A stretch of DNA of 64,000 nt, from assembly GCA_013407085.1 (NCBI GenBank), contig JACCGJ010001313.1:1-64000 (forward strand). The letters run 5' to 3'. The notes under the pieces are model-generated. The model saw only the letters and a list, made by a program, of their open reading frames with translations, searched no databases and was not told where the DNA came from. Numbering within the stretch: position 1 is the stretch's first letter; each line of letters opens with the position of its first letter. Source of the stretch: Atriophallophorus winterbourni. Its lineage: Eukaryota > Platyhelminthes > Trematoda > Plagiorchiida > Microphallidae. Of this stretch, positions 32,850 to 44,080 are shown in pieces. Both the position numbers and the translations under genes were made by a program.

Positions 32850-33725
32850 AGTTTAACTTGATGACCACGCAGATGTGTGTTTTAAAAAAATAATACATGA
32901 GTCTATTTCATTTAAATTTTCAAAGAAGGCCTCTAACTGATCTCGCTTGATGATAAGTAATGTGTCATCAACATACCATAATTTTGGCTTGAGCCCTTTA
33001 TTGTTAAGGGCTTTGTTCTCGAATTGCTCCATATACATGTTCGAAAGTACTAATGATATCGGTGAAACCAATGTAACCCTTATTTTTGTCTATATAATTG
33101 CTGATTAAATATGAAGTGATTAATGCATAGGCGGATCGATACACCGTATATAATTTGCTGGACGCTCAAGTTTCTGCGATCTGACAAACTGGCATAAGAT
33201 TCCAAGGCCCGTCTAGCTAGTTGCGACGCATTTGTTTTATCGACATTGGTGAACAAAGCGCTCACGTGAAAGCTAACAATTATTTCATCGTCGTCTATAG
33301 TTACCGAACTTACGCGTGATACAAAGTCATATGCGTTCTTGATGAACGAGGCTGTATTGCCGACTTAAGGTTTCAACATATAAGCCAAATTTCTAGCTAA
33401 CTGGTGCGCAGGTGATGCGATACCGTCAACGATAGATCTTCCAGGAATGCCTTCCTCAAGTATTTAAGGTAGGCCGTAGAACCTAATAGTGGGAGTAGAC
33501 TTAGGATACAGGTTATACTGCAAGCCTTTTCTCAAACTCTCCTTACCGCCACTCAAATACCTAGAGACTACCGTTTCACAGTTATTCATTACCTTTTTCA
33601 TTTTACCATCATCTACCTGTTGATAAGGGCCCTCATATAAGTGTACCACAACCTTGTCAAAATAGTCGCTTTTGTTCAAAATTACAGTTACTTTGCCTTT
33701 GTCAGCCTCAGTAATGGATTAAATC
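32850..33725 (-). mobile_element. Penelope-like element, reverse transcriptase fragment
   Basis: Three minus-strand frames in family order. 33464-33720 holds Asp-Lys-Gly-Lys-Val-Thr-Val-Ile-Leu-Asn, Lys-Ser-Asp-Tyr and Phe-Tyr-Gly-Leu-Pro. 33080-33265 holds Val-Ser-Ala-Leu-Phe-Thr-Asn-Val, Leu-Ser, Asn-Leu-Ser-Val. 32853-33071 holds Ser-Pro-Ile-Ser-Leu-Val-Leu-Ser-Asn-Met-Tyr-Met-Glu, then Tyr-Val-Asp-Asp as the active site. These are diagnostic of Penelope-like reverse transcriptases rather than LINEs. Frames are broken and the GIY-YIG endonuclease is not found. It lies between two pieces of a Gypsy element in the same orientation, suggesting insertion into it. Confidence 0.85.
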
Positions 33726-33829
33726 TTCATCCGTTCGATAAAGCCTCTTATTCCGTACTAAGTTACGCAAGACAATACAACGAAAATAATCAGTAACATT
33801 TGCCTATCTAAATTATCAAACGCACTGAT

Positions 33830-34320
33830 TTTCATCAGGGATTTGAGAATTGAACGCATCGCAGTTAATTACATTGATCCAGCATTTTCGACCAATCTTA
33901 TACAAGAAATCAACTCCGAAAATAACGCATTCTGTGACATTGGCCACAATAACCGTTACCGAATAAGAGTTTCCCGGAGCTGTACTATCGTTGAATCTCA
34001 GAATCTCCTCTAGATATGATAATATTTACTCAAGCATTTTGTAAAATGTTCCTTGCAAAACCAGGACTAAGTAATTCTGCGTAGCGCTGTCTAAAGGTTC
34101 AATACTGGGTGAATTGAAATCTGGTATAATCTGCCCAGTTTTTGAAGGTAGGGATTTATCAGCTCTACTAAAAGTCTCCTTAGCTTTGACGATGTGATCG
34201 AGCAGTAGGCGTTAACCTGGAATTGTTCAATAAAAGGAATAATATCAATGAACATATAATGTTTCATCGTGATTTTTATTATCAGCGCACTCAGTCTTAT
34301 TTCTATCAACAACGTTGATC
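33830..34320 (-). mobile_element. Second Gypsy element: possible protease-region remnant
   Basis: The minus strand near 33880-33990 reads Val-Ile-Val-Ala-Asn-Val-Thr-Glu, then Val-Ile-Phe-Gly-Val-Asp-Phe-Leu, similar to the Ile-Leu-Gly-x-Asp-Phe-Leu end of retroelement aspartic proteases. The frame 34091-34312 would be upstream of it. The Asp-Thr/Ser-Gly active site is not seen. It would place the second Gypsy element on both sides of the Penelope-like fragment. Confidence 0.45.
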
Positions 34321-34329
34321 TATAAAAAT

Positions 34330-35820
34330 TGCATTAATGTCTACAATAAAAAAACTCTGAGAACGAATTCCGAGAAGTTGTAACCCTATCATTTTAAATA
34401 CAAGGAACCTGGAATCGTTGATTTATTTTGATCGACGTCAACTATTGGTGTACATCTGAAGCGGATGAATGAACCTCCCATTTCAAAAGAAGCAATCTGT
34501 CGTTCGCAGTGCTGACGACAAATGACAGTACTCAGCCTATAGCATGCTTTTTGAGCAATCTCAATTAAGCCGCAGATGTTATGATCTGATATTCTCCAGT
34601 GTAACACACTAATTCCGAAGTAAGAATTCCCGTGCAGCTTCGTTGGAACTGAGTATATTGCAAACTATTGACATGTTTAATTCACTAACTCGAATTTTCT
34701 CTACAATATCTCACTCGATTCAAGCGCATGCGGTGAGTGAAAACAGCACAAAACCGTTCTACATGCGATTCATCAGGTTGGTCGTACCAGTCTTATTCAA
34801 CACCGGCATATCAGCATAACTTGTAGACCTTTATTTTATTTAGATGGCGCGCTTGATGGATCTGCTTCTAAATCTGAGAGAAATAAAGAAATTCTAAAGC
34901 TTTGTATAATGAGAAGGGCCTGAATACGAGGAAAGATGGAGTAAAATCCTTGGTTCTTTTCAATGCCAAGACTGCCGAGACAAATCACATGCAAAATAAT
35001 CTATATATTGTTTAGCACCGTTTTCACGATAACCGAATCTGAGCATACTGTCTTCACCCGTCAGCAGTCGATTAACGGTTGTGTTTTGCGTGTAATGATA
35101 AGGAGAGCACAACAACATACTGGTCGTTTACAGGCGTCAAGTTTGCTTGACGAATAATCATTTTGTGTTTCAGCATTTGAACGTTGTGGTTGGTTGTAGC
35201 AATCCTATTTAACCTTGGCATACAAGTATGTCTTCAAAAAGTAGTTACAATCTGTGTCAACACATACTCATTCTGATCTAGCTGTGTCCACCTGATGACG
35301 GTAAACTACCAGGAAATGGATATGGCGTGTAAGTGACACGGATATGAACACCACAATAAATATTACGATATGTTTTGTAAATTTCACGCTACAATGAACA
35401 ATCAAACATAAGCGAACCTTTGTTCTGAGATTCGTTAGGAAAAAATTAGTTATTCGTTATGTTAGTTTTGCGATTAAGGGCAGATGCAATACAATGTTTT
35501 CGAAATTAATCCAAAAATTTACAAGCTTTGCGCATTAAAAGAGTTCTGAATTCATGTTACGTTGCAATTACCAGGAAACCAGATGAACAACTAGCCAATC
35601 AAGACATAATTTCGCTGCAAACAAAGAAATCTTTTAATAAAACGATACAACTTCTGTAAAGTAAAGTTCACTTAACCTTATCGTTAATAATACGAAAACG
35701 CCTTATTTCTCGAAGGTTGTATTAAAATGATTTCACAGCAAATAAAATAGACATTTCCAACGACAGTTCAACATAAAAAAACATAATTTTTGCCTAGGAA
35801 TTATATATTTGTTTAACCAA
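34330..35820. other. No gene; hammerhead-repeat remnants
   Basis: Contains pieces of the hammerhead-repeat family. At 34720-34765 there is 'caagcgcatgcggtgagtg' followed by ACAGCACAAAACCG. At 34775-34815 there is a block like 'ttggtcgtaccag'. At 35090-35140 there is TAATGATAAGGAGAGC with CTGGTCG. At 35280-35330 there is CCACCTGATGACGGTAAAC. The last keeps CTGATGA but has GGAAATGG where GAAAC is expected. No gene is supported. Confidence 0.5.
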
Positions 35821-35828
35821 TGATATTT

Positions 35829-36114
35829 TCATTTACCCGGCATCTCACTTGGCAAACACCTTCTCATACATTCTTCCATACTCCGGAAATTGTTTTTGTA
35901 TCTTCCACATCCACTCCAGAGGAATAACTTGCATTCGCTATCATACTTATCGAAAAAGAATCGTCTGACTCCCTTACGACAAGATCCTCTATCCAGCGGT
36001 TGGTAACAGGCTAGAAAATGAGATTGGAAACGTATTTCACTTACGATGTCTTGGATCATCAGGCGAAGCAAAGATTACTGAAATAAAAGTAAGAAATACG
36101 ACAATTCGAATCAT
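35829..36114 (-). CDS. Kunitz-type serine protease inhibitor 5, secreted, P1 arginine
   Basis: Two exons on the minus strand: 36045-36114 and 35829-36010, with a 34-nt phase-1 intron (GTAAGT donor, TTCTAG acceptor). The product is 83 residues. The signal peptide is about residues 1-16 (MIRIVVFLTFISVIFA), followed by a short Asp-Asp-Pro-Arg-His linker. Cysteines at 25, 34, 50, 58, 71 and 75 give spacing 8-15-7-12-3. P1 is Arg35, predicting trypsin-like targets. Two unusual points near the loop are Ser instead of Pro before the second Cys (Arg-Gly-Ser-Cys) and Trp-Ser-Gly-Cys in place of Trp-Gly-Gly-Cys. The domain is rich in Arg and Lys, so strongly basic. A good TATA box lies 44 bp upstream. 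It is intact and likely functional. Confidence 0.93.
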
Positions 36115-36156
36115 TTTGAAATTCATGTGAATCTTTGGTCATGTCTCATGTAGGAC

Positions 36157-36166
36157 TTATATATAG
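36157..36166 (-). promoter_or_regulatory. TATA box of Kunitz gene 5
   Basis: The minus strand reads GCTATATATAAGTCCTAC about 44-52 bp before the ATG at 36114. The stretch after the box resembles gene 6 (TATAAGACCTAC), so more than the TATA itself is shared. Confidence 0.65.
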
Positions 36167-36169
36167 CAT

Positions 36170-38230
36170 GTAATTGGTTACTTGCTGGGCGTTAACTTGT
36201 AACTGTTTGATACATAGAGATATATGAATAACGTCAACTGTTTAAGTTTATAACACATGACTACAAAACATTTTCAATGGTTGCATTGTGGGGATGAAAA
36301 TTTATATTCGCGGTCGTTTAATTTGCTGCGCAGTTAATAACGTTTTTACTGGTGTGAACGGCTTCCTTGATTGCTCGTTTGATTGAGCACTGTCCGAATG
36401 AATAATTGTGCTCGTTGTTATCGTCTACATTTTCTAAATTGAAGTTCATTCTTCGGGAGCGCATTTCGTATGGATAATTAGGAAGTCGCTGGCGAGCTTT
36501 GTTGCTCTTTGGTGCAAACTTTCTAAAAGATGAATATCGTTGATCATGACGAATTTCATGGCGATATCGTATATTTAATATGTGTTTGGATGTTAGTTTA
36601 GATTGAAGTGCCGATTATATTGACGTCAATCAAATCTGGGACTTATCTGAGAAGAACCAAGTTGCTTTCAGTTTTACTAGCAGAAAGTCAACATTGCATA
36701 AAGTTTCATATTTCAAACTGGATAATCACGCTGAAATCTTTATCGAATGAGGCGATTTGGGTAACAGTTCAACATATATAATATCATTTGTTTAATTTTT
36801 GTTGAGCGATAAAAAGTTGCATCGGTCCCAAACATACTTCTATCGATTGCATTCCGTGATATTTGGTGGTAACTTGTAGAATAGCCTGTGTGAACATGGC
36901 TCTCATTGGATTACACAATTTTTCGATTTTTTGGCTACTTGCTTGTTTAAATAATCATTATATTCTGTCAACGAAGAAAATAGAATATAATCTTCAGAAG
37001 GAAATGAGTCACGTTAGGCATATTCTTGCTCACAGAAGTGAAACCATCTTTTTGCGTAGCACATAATGTAGAGATGAAAAGTGCCATTAACAGTGATGAT
37101 CTCTAATTAATTAGACATTGCACTTTTCTCCGGCATAACAGGAGCCACTAAATTGCTGACAATGTCGTTATACAATATCCTAATTCATGAGAGATTTTGG
37201 AATTCATGACAATTGCATTCGACGGGTTCGCGTTGCGAACCAAATATCAACTAATGGAATAAACGACGTGATCTGAATGCCCGATAACCTGCCTTAACAA
37301 TTCCCATTTGTTTATAGTCAGAAAGTGTGAGATTTTTCTTTGCAAACCCAAGAAAAGTAGTTAGAGGAATGTTCAGTTAACTGTAATGTGAGCTTACTTG
37401 TGCACTTGAAACACAATCATCCGACAAAGCTCAATAAGCTAAGAACTTCGAAAGAAATAAAAATAAAACCTACTGGAAAACATGTCCTGGAAGGATCACA
37501 CCAGGGTTGCTGGACTGTCAATCTGTTCTGAAAAATGAGCAAACAATTTGGGAAAGCTACTTTCGAGCGGTTTATTTAGGTGGGACCAACGAGTGGTAAG
37601 AAAACCGGTTAGTAGTAAGTCGCTTGACAGCCCAGATTAATATGTGGATCGGCGGTGTCACACTATATATGCCTTTTGTGATTAGTGTATTAGCATATTC
37701 ATGAGCTGCTGTGTCTGAATGTTTGTCATGCGAGCTATGAACACTAAAGTGATTAACACTATCTCCCATTCTCGGAATTGTGTGATCTAATGGTTGATTC
37801 CTTTGTTTTAGTGACATCATAAATTCCAACTAAAGCATATTTTATTTCTTGTGGTTTAAAAATATTTTTCATTTCATTTTCATGAAGACGGTCTTGATTT
37901 TGCTCTAACCAATGCGCATCAAATTTTTCATTCTCGCAAGATATTTCTTATAAATAATTTTAACCACTGTATACTCAAAAGCATCTTCATACGCTTTCTA
38001 GTTATATGGTATTGATACACCTTATATCAATTTGCGTTTCAACATTTTTCCTCCAAAAGAATATAATTTCGTTAGTCCTTATCTATTTTCCACTGGATAA
38101 TCGCAACTCGATTCATGTAATCATTCAAGGATTTCTGTGTAAAAAAGTTAATACTTTGAAACACTGCAGATTTGAGGTATGAATAAGAACAGGACAATCA
38201 CACTAATATAAAATCAATGAAGAATATAAA
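36170..38230. other. No gene recognised
   Basis: AT-rich spacer upstream of Kunitz gene 5. Frames at 36863-37066 and 37572-37829 have no recognisable domain. Confidence 0.35.
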
Positions 38231-38234
38231 ATGT

Positions 38235-41200
38235 TAGGTTCACTAATGCTGCTTATTTGCGAGTGGTAGTCCGTTTTTGCTTTATAAATCGCTGGGCAAG
38301 GAGAGTCCACCACATGTTGAAGTAGGGAATTCCAAAGAAATGAAGAACGTACAGCGAAAAATGCCTTTGACAATCAACATGGAAAATTGGGACGTGGAGG
38401 GATAAAGTATGTCCGCGTGTCACTTTCTCATCACACGCACCAAGCAAGAGATTCAGTGGATGTCTTCCGGTTGACACAATTTCATAAATCAGAATAATAT
38501 CGCGTCGTATCCTTCTTCGGGTAAAGTCACATAGACCCAGACGTCGTAATCTTTCGGCGAAGATCCATCACTAATTGTGTTGCTCTATGATAGATTGAAT
38601 AGAAGAAAGCAATATCGTTTTGCACCCATGTAGCCCAGACCTCTAACGCATACTCCATCGTATGATGAAGGATTACATTAATTATCTTTGTTAAGGTTAC
38701 CAGAGAGAATCATCAGAATATACGTCGAAGGATACCTAAAAATTTGTTAGCCCGTCGATATACATCATGGCAGTAAACTATGCTCTCCAGGTTACCGCTA
38801 ATCCACACCCCGAGATCATTTTCTAATGAGCTCTATATTAGGTTTTCATTTCCCAATCGATATGTCTAAAAACATTTTTGCCAAGATGTAGCTTTTTACT
38901 TCTCTCTATGTTGAACTACATGTCATTAATGGCCGCCCAATTCGACACACTGTGCAAATCCATTTGTTGTTTCCTCTGGTGAACTGAATGGCGTCCAAAC
39001 TATCATATAATCTGCCAACACGACTATTTTGAAAGATATTAGGGGCAAATCGTTTACGTACAACAAAAGTGGAGCGGGAACAGCAAAAATTCTTTTGGAA
39101 TTCCACTGGTAGTTTTGAACGTTTGGGATAGCACTCGGTTAACTTTATTTCTGGCGTCGCAATCTGACAGGTAGTCGCACGACCATGAATGGAGCAGTTC
39201 GCAGTTGGATGAACTGCTATCCAAGTTCTTCGTCCAGTCGTCTAATACTATCAGAAGATTTGGGAGACAAGATCGGTGAGATCGAAATGCATGCTGCGCT
39301 GGCGAACACAAATTATACGATTCAAAGTGTGCAACCATTTTGTCGAGACTATAGTTCCATTACCATTGCAATAACAGGTGAAAGTGTGTCAGGACGATAA
39401 TTGGCAGCGTCGAAACGGCAGCCGTCTCTAAAGGTAGGTGTTATCACGCCGCACTTTCTATCTTTTGCTAGTGCTTCCTTAAGCAACCAACAGTTAAATA
39501 GGATGGAGAGCGGTCCACAAAGCTGACGGTGACAGAACCTGTGCACATTCGGATGATGCAATCCGCTCCTAGTGATTTTCTTACATTTACTTTCGGCAAA
39601 TGTCTTCGTTTTGACGGAATACTCTGAACGTTCCACTTAAACCTTTGGCACGAAAACTATGAAATAGTAAATTGGCAGAGCATTTGTGGTTTTCAACGTT
39701 GTTTCAGTGAGTCTTTTAACATTTTGGATGGAAAAAATACCTGCTTGAATTTGGCTATTGCGTTCATGATTTTGTATAGTAATACATGGTAGCGTTTCAT
39801 TTCTGACAGAAGCATCAATAGGTGCGCTCCCTTATCCTTTCCAATACCTGTAGTGACTTTGTTGCGTAACATACCGAAATGTTGTCAAGAAGTAAAATAA
39901 TTGTTGACTTCATTCTGCACCCACACTGATCGCTTCAGTGCTATCCACGTTCCGTTTTGTTTCGGACAACAGAACGAATTTCCTGTACGCACCTTTTCTG
40001 AACGATCTACGAATACTCGTCTATCTCCAGTTTCAGAAAACTTACAAGTTCGTTTCTTTGCGAATCACGCTTTTGGTGTCAGCTCAAAAATGCGGAATCT
40101 GCGCGAGCAATTTACTCAAGGCCAATTCATATACCCGTCCAACCACCCTATTCGGAGTAAGCGATTACTGAGTACTGCAAATATAGGGGAACATAAGCAC
40201 TGAATGGGGCCTAAGAACCAGCAGAGCCTGGTATTCGATCGCTTCGATAGATTGTTGTTTTGATGTTAACACCAAATCCAAGAGAGAGGAAAAGTCAGAA
40301 CGTATGCTTCGGGTGCATTCGTGAAAATGATTGTATAACAGGACTGAATCTAGTTCCTATTTAAATCGGTATTCCAGCGTTTGTGGTGAGTGATCGTCAC
40401 TATGATAAAGGGTGGACAAATTAAAATCACTCATAATAAGTGTGGTTGCTTGCTGTCTACGAGTCAAGCGCTAAAGCACTCGGATCAACCGTTCGTTGTA
40501 CCATTCATTAGATTAAGAAGACCGGTAGTTAGGACCAATCACGCAAACGTCACTAGACACTGGCGTTGAAGAAAACCAAATTGTATCCTCCAGCGTGAAT
40601 TCTATGTTGTCTATTGAATGGTATAATAGTGGATTATGATAATGAAGAGCAACATTGCCACCATTTCTCTCTCGGTCGTTCCTTGAAAAATACAGGTTTG
40701 GAATTGATATCTTTGTGTGAATCAATTAGGACGAATAACATGCTTCTATAAAAGGGATAATGTCAGGTGAGTAGCGAGAACTTAGATCGGTTAACTGAGC
40801 TAATTTGTTGGCAAGGCTCTGCGCATTTGTATATAATCATTAGGTTTGTGGTTTTCAAATCATAAAAAGTTATAAGAGGGCCGACTTGGTTACAGTCGGA
40901 ATATTCAAGATTTTCATAGCAATCGCATAACATTCAATTTGAACCTCATCACAAGGCGTTTGGGAGTCGGTACTATCCGTTTGCTTGCTTTTGGCTATTA
41001 CTCTGGGTAAACATAAATTGAAGTTTTGAGGTAGGAATTCTCTATTAGCTTTTTATTCACGTTTGATATTATCAGTCATTTCAGTTGTGAAGTATCTTAT
41101 CTTTAAAGGGCAAAGTCTTTACCCTTCATAATTGGCAAAGCGCGGTATTCTACAAACATCCACATGTATGGCCTTTTTAATACCAATAGTTTCTACTCGA

Positions 41201-42365
41201 CATTTCCACTGTTTGTGATTGTGCTTAGACTTTTCTTGATATGGTACGTCAGCAGCATCTTCCGGATTGCCTAGAATTACAATACTTCTCGAATTACTTT
41301 ATTCTTGAAATATTGCTACAAATTTCGCTTGCACCGTGGTAAGTCTGCATAGATAGGAAATTTAGTCTGGAACAGCTTCAATAAGTTAAGAAATTAAGAG
41401 TACGTGTTCCACGTACTTCGCACATTTAAGCGTTATGATTACAAGGCGAGAATCAGCTTTGTGAAGAGACGTCAGGTGAAGGTTTAATCGAACTATTGTT
41501 GAGGGAGTAGCTGAGGCCAGTCTTATCTGACTACCGAGTTTATACCACTTAGCTAAGTCATGTTTTTTTTTGCTTCGAAAAGCGTTTCTTGCGACTCTGT
41601 AACAATTGTACATATAAAACTAAGGTTGACACCTGCGGATTTTGTTTTCCAATTTGAGTTAGTCATTTTATTAGTGCTTTTTCTGAGACCTTTCTTGTTT
41701 TCGCTAAATCGAGGAGTCACTGATCCCAACGAACGCTTTTACGTTTTAGTCAACATCTAAGCGTTTATCTGCTAAATGTTAGCCTGCTAGATTATGATGA
41801 ATTTTTACCTGTTCTTCGGCAGTAATCTCTTAGTCTGACAACAATGTTGCCTTTATGACCTGATTAATCAGTTCATTAAGTTTTTGCATACTGATTCCAG
41901 CTCGTTCAGACGATTCTCCGTTTAATTCTCAGGGATTTTCACCTAGAAAAATGACGCTGTTGTTTTCACCTCGCAAGCTTGGCAAACGTTACAAACACCA
42001 GGATTAATATCTCCAATAATAATGGATACCACATCTGAGGTTAGCGATTTGTCGCATTTAGCATGAATTTTCGATAAATAATCATAAAAGGTAAGAGACT
42101 TCGCCTTAGGACTCACCGACTTTTGGCAAACCGTACACATGCAGCTCGATGCGCTTTTTATCCAATCTGGTTTCATTCGGTCTGGTTGTGAGCAGTACTG
42201 TTCAGTGGTGTGCGCACAGACAATGGTTCTGTCGAGCGATCGATGATAAATATCGTGAGCGCGACAAAAAGCAGTTTTCGTCAATAAGAGCAAAATCAGA
42301 ATTGATTTCGTCGATGCGCTTCGGTAGTTGATCGAAAAATAATAAGCGCTATCCAATGTCAATTC
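38235..42365 (-). mobile_element. CR1-like LINE, near-full-length inverted copy
   Basis: Same subfamily as the LINE at 24400-31665 but on the minus strand. In its own 5' to 3' order: ORF1 with zinc finger (41943-42362), ORF1 coiled and C-terminal parts (41000-41930), endonuclease (about 40300-40900, with Asn-Asp-Arg-Glu and Gly-Gly-Asn-Val-Ala-Leu), reverse transcriptase (39054-39640) and C-terminal region (38253-38800). The 3' end is near 38235. Many stops are present. It is the most complete copy at the 5' end. Confidence 0.85.
41943..42362 (-). pseudogene. LINE ORF1 N-terminal fragment with PHD-like zinc finger
   Basis: A 139-residue frame on the minus strand. Its second half holds Cys-Met-Cys-Thr-Val-Cys, then His-Ala-Lys-Cys about 27 residues later, then Val-Cys-Asn-Val-Cys after about 25 more. 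This order and spacing fits a PHD- or RING-like zinc-binding domain, known from ORF1 proteins of some CR1- and jockey-group LINEs. The first half (about 70 residues) has no recognised motif and may be upstream read-through. The frame ends at a stop, and ORF1 sequence continues in other frames towards 41386. The neighbouring copy at 24400 lacks this 5' part. It would bind element RNA or chromatin; this copy is broken. Confidence 0.6.
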
Positions 42366-42369
42366 CTTT

Positions 42370-43140
42370 CAGTACACGAAGCGTATTACCGGGGTTGAAT
42401 GCGTAAATAAAAATGGAAAATCACGAGAAATCCGAATTTGCGCGTATTATCAAATAGCACTACGAGAGTGTTATATCCAAGAATCTGACTTCAAATAATG
42501 TGTAATATATCCACCTACGTGTAAGTATAAGAACAGTATATTCTGATAACCAGAAGCTCAAAATAATGGGACCACACGGCATGTTGACAGAGATGTGAGG
42601 CATTTTGATCTTTGTTGCCTCCCTTATTTAACCTAAATAAAATACGACATTGGTGTCGCAGTTGCATTGTGCCACAAAGCTTAGTCGACAACCTTAATTT
42701 AGAATCAATCATACCAAACACAGTTCGATGGTCATCCTAAGTTTTCTAATTTTTGAATCAGCGAAAGTGCAAAGAATTGATAATTAGCAACTTTACTTGT
42801 TGAAATGGCGTAGCTGCGACTCAAAGCATTGTGTATGCTTCATTTATTGCTTGTGTATTTGAAAGATGCATGTGCTTCAAGTGTCTTGGCGTTACAAATA
42901 CCGTTATTCCTACTTAGATTAATCATGTTACCACTCAATTCATGAACAATTTCCAGCTCCAGTTTCATACACTTCCCCTCCAATCTAATTTAATTGAACT
43001 TTTTTATGCACCATTTCAAAAATAATATACAAACCCCATATTATCTACTGGTCTACCAAACAAGGAATTTTCTGCTAATCACAAGATGTATTATAGTTAA
43101 CAGCGAATTCAATCTGTGACTTTATTGTCAATTGTCAATT
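42370..43140. other. No gene recognised
   Basis: Possibly part of the LINE 5' untranslated region at its start. Otherwise nothing is seen. The minus frame 42515-42721 has no support. Confidence 0.35.
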
Positions 43141-43340
43141 TCTTTTTCATTCCATTCTTACACCTGTCTGCAAATGATTATTTTGTATCATGGTTATGGG
43201 TTTAACCCTATTTATCATGTGTTTGGACACATGCTTTGAACAGCTTGGTCTTACCAGCCCTAACCAACAGTGGCATACAAACGCTCCTAGTTTACCATTC
43301 TTCCACTGTTTCAAGCGCATGCGATTCCTGATCTTACTGT

Positions 43341-43382
43341 CCCTACCCGATAAGTGCAAACAGCACGAAACCGGTCGTGGGG
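43341..43382 (+). ncRNA. Hammerhead ribozyme, array monomer 1 (core-mutated)
   Basis: Helix I CCCTAC (43341-43346) pairs fully with GTGGGG (43377-43382). Helix II is GTGC/GCAC with loop AAACA. GAAA is intact (43367-43370), with CCGGTC before the cleavage point. The first core half reads CCGATAA instead of CTGATGA (U4 and G8 changed), so it should be inactive. Confidence 0.85.
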
Positions 43383-43573
43383 TGTGAATGACGGAAAAGC
43401 ATGCAAATGAATATTTCGTTTCATGGTTATGGGTTTAACCCCATTCAACATGTGTTTGGACACATGCTTTAAACAGGTTGTACGTACCAGCCCTAACCAA
43501 CAGTGGCATACAAGCGCTCCTTATTTACCATTGTTCCACTGTTCCAAGCGCCTGCGGATCCTGATCTTACTGT

Positions 43574-43615
43574 CCCTACCGGATGAGAGCAGACAGCACG
43601 AAACCGGTCGTTGGG
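43574..43615 (+). ncRNA. Hammerhead ribozyme, array monomer 2 (core-mutated)
   Basis: The core reads CGGATGA (U4 changed to G). Helix II is GAGC/GCAC with one mismatch, loop AGACA. GAAA and CCGGTC are intact. Helix I CCCTAC pairs with GTTGGG, with one mismatch. Confidence 0.8.
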
Positions 43616-43806
43616 TGTAAATGACGGAAAACCATGCAAATGTATATTTAAATTGATGGTTATGGGTTCAACCCCATTTAACATGTGTTTGGACACATAC
43701 TTTGAAAAGGTTGGTCGTGCCAGCCCTAACCAACAGTGGCATACAACCGCTCCTTGTTTACCATTCTTCCACTGTTTCAAGCGCATGCGGATTCTGATCT
43801 TACTGT

Positions 43807-43848
43807 CCTTACTTGATGATTGCAAACAGCACAAAACCGATCGTAGTT
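43807..43848 (+). ncRNA. Hammerhead ribozyme, array monomer 3 (core-mutated)
   Basis: The core reads TTGATGA (C3 changed to T). The second half is AAAA instead of GAAA, and CCGATC replaces CCGGTC. It is the most decayed of the four. Confidence 0.75.
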
Positions 43849-44038
43849 TGTGAATGACGGAAAACATGCAAATGAATATTTTGTCTCGTGGTTATGAGTT
43901 TAACCCCATTTAACATGTGTTTGGACACATGCTTTGAACAGGTTGGTCATACCAGCCTTATCCAACAGTGGCATACAAGCGCTCCTTATTTACCATTGTT
44001 CCACTGTTCCAAGCGCCTGCGGATCCTAATCTTACTAT

Positions 44039-44080
44039 CCCTACCTGATGAGTGCAAACAGCACAAAATCGGTCGTTGGG
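44039..44080 (+). ncRNA. Hammerhead ribozyme, array monomer 4 (core-mutated)
   Basis: CTGATGA (44045-44051) and helix II GTGC/GCAC are intact, but the second core half is AAAA (G12 changed to A) and helix III is TCGGTC. A single G12 change is expected to destroy activity. Confidence 0.8.

Noticed and set aside
35280..35330. CTGATGA-containing hammerhead candidate
   Set aside because: The second core half is GGAAATGG and helix II does not close properly; kept only as a decayed relative.
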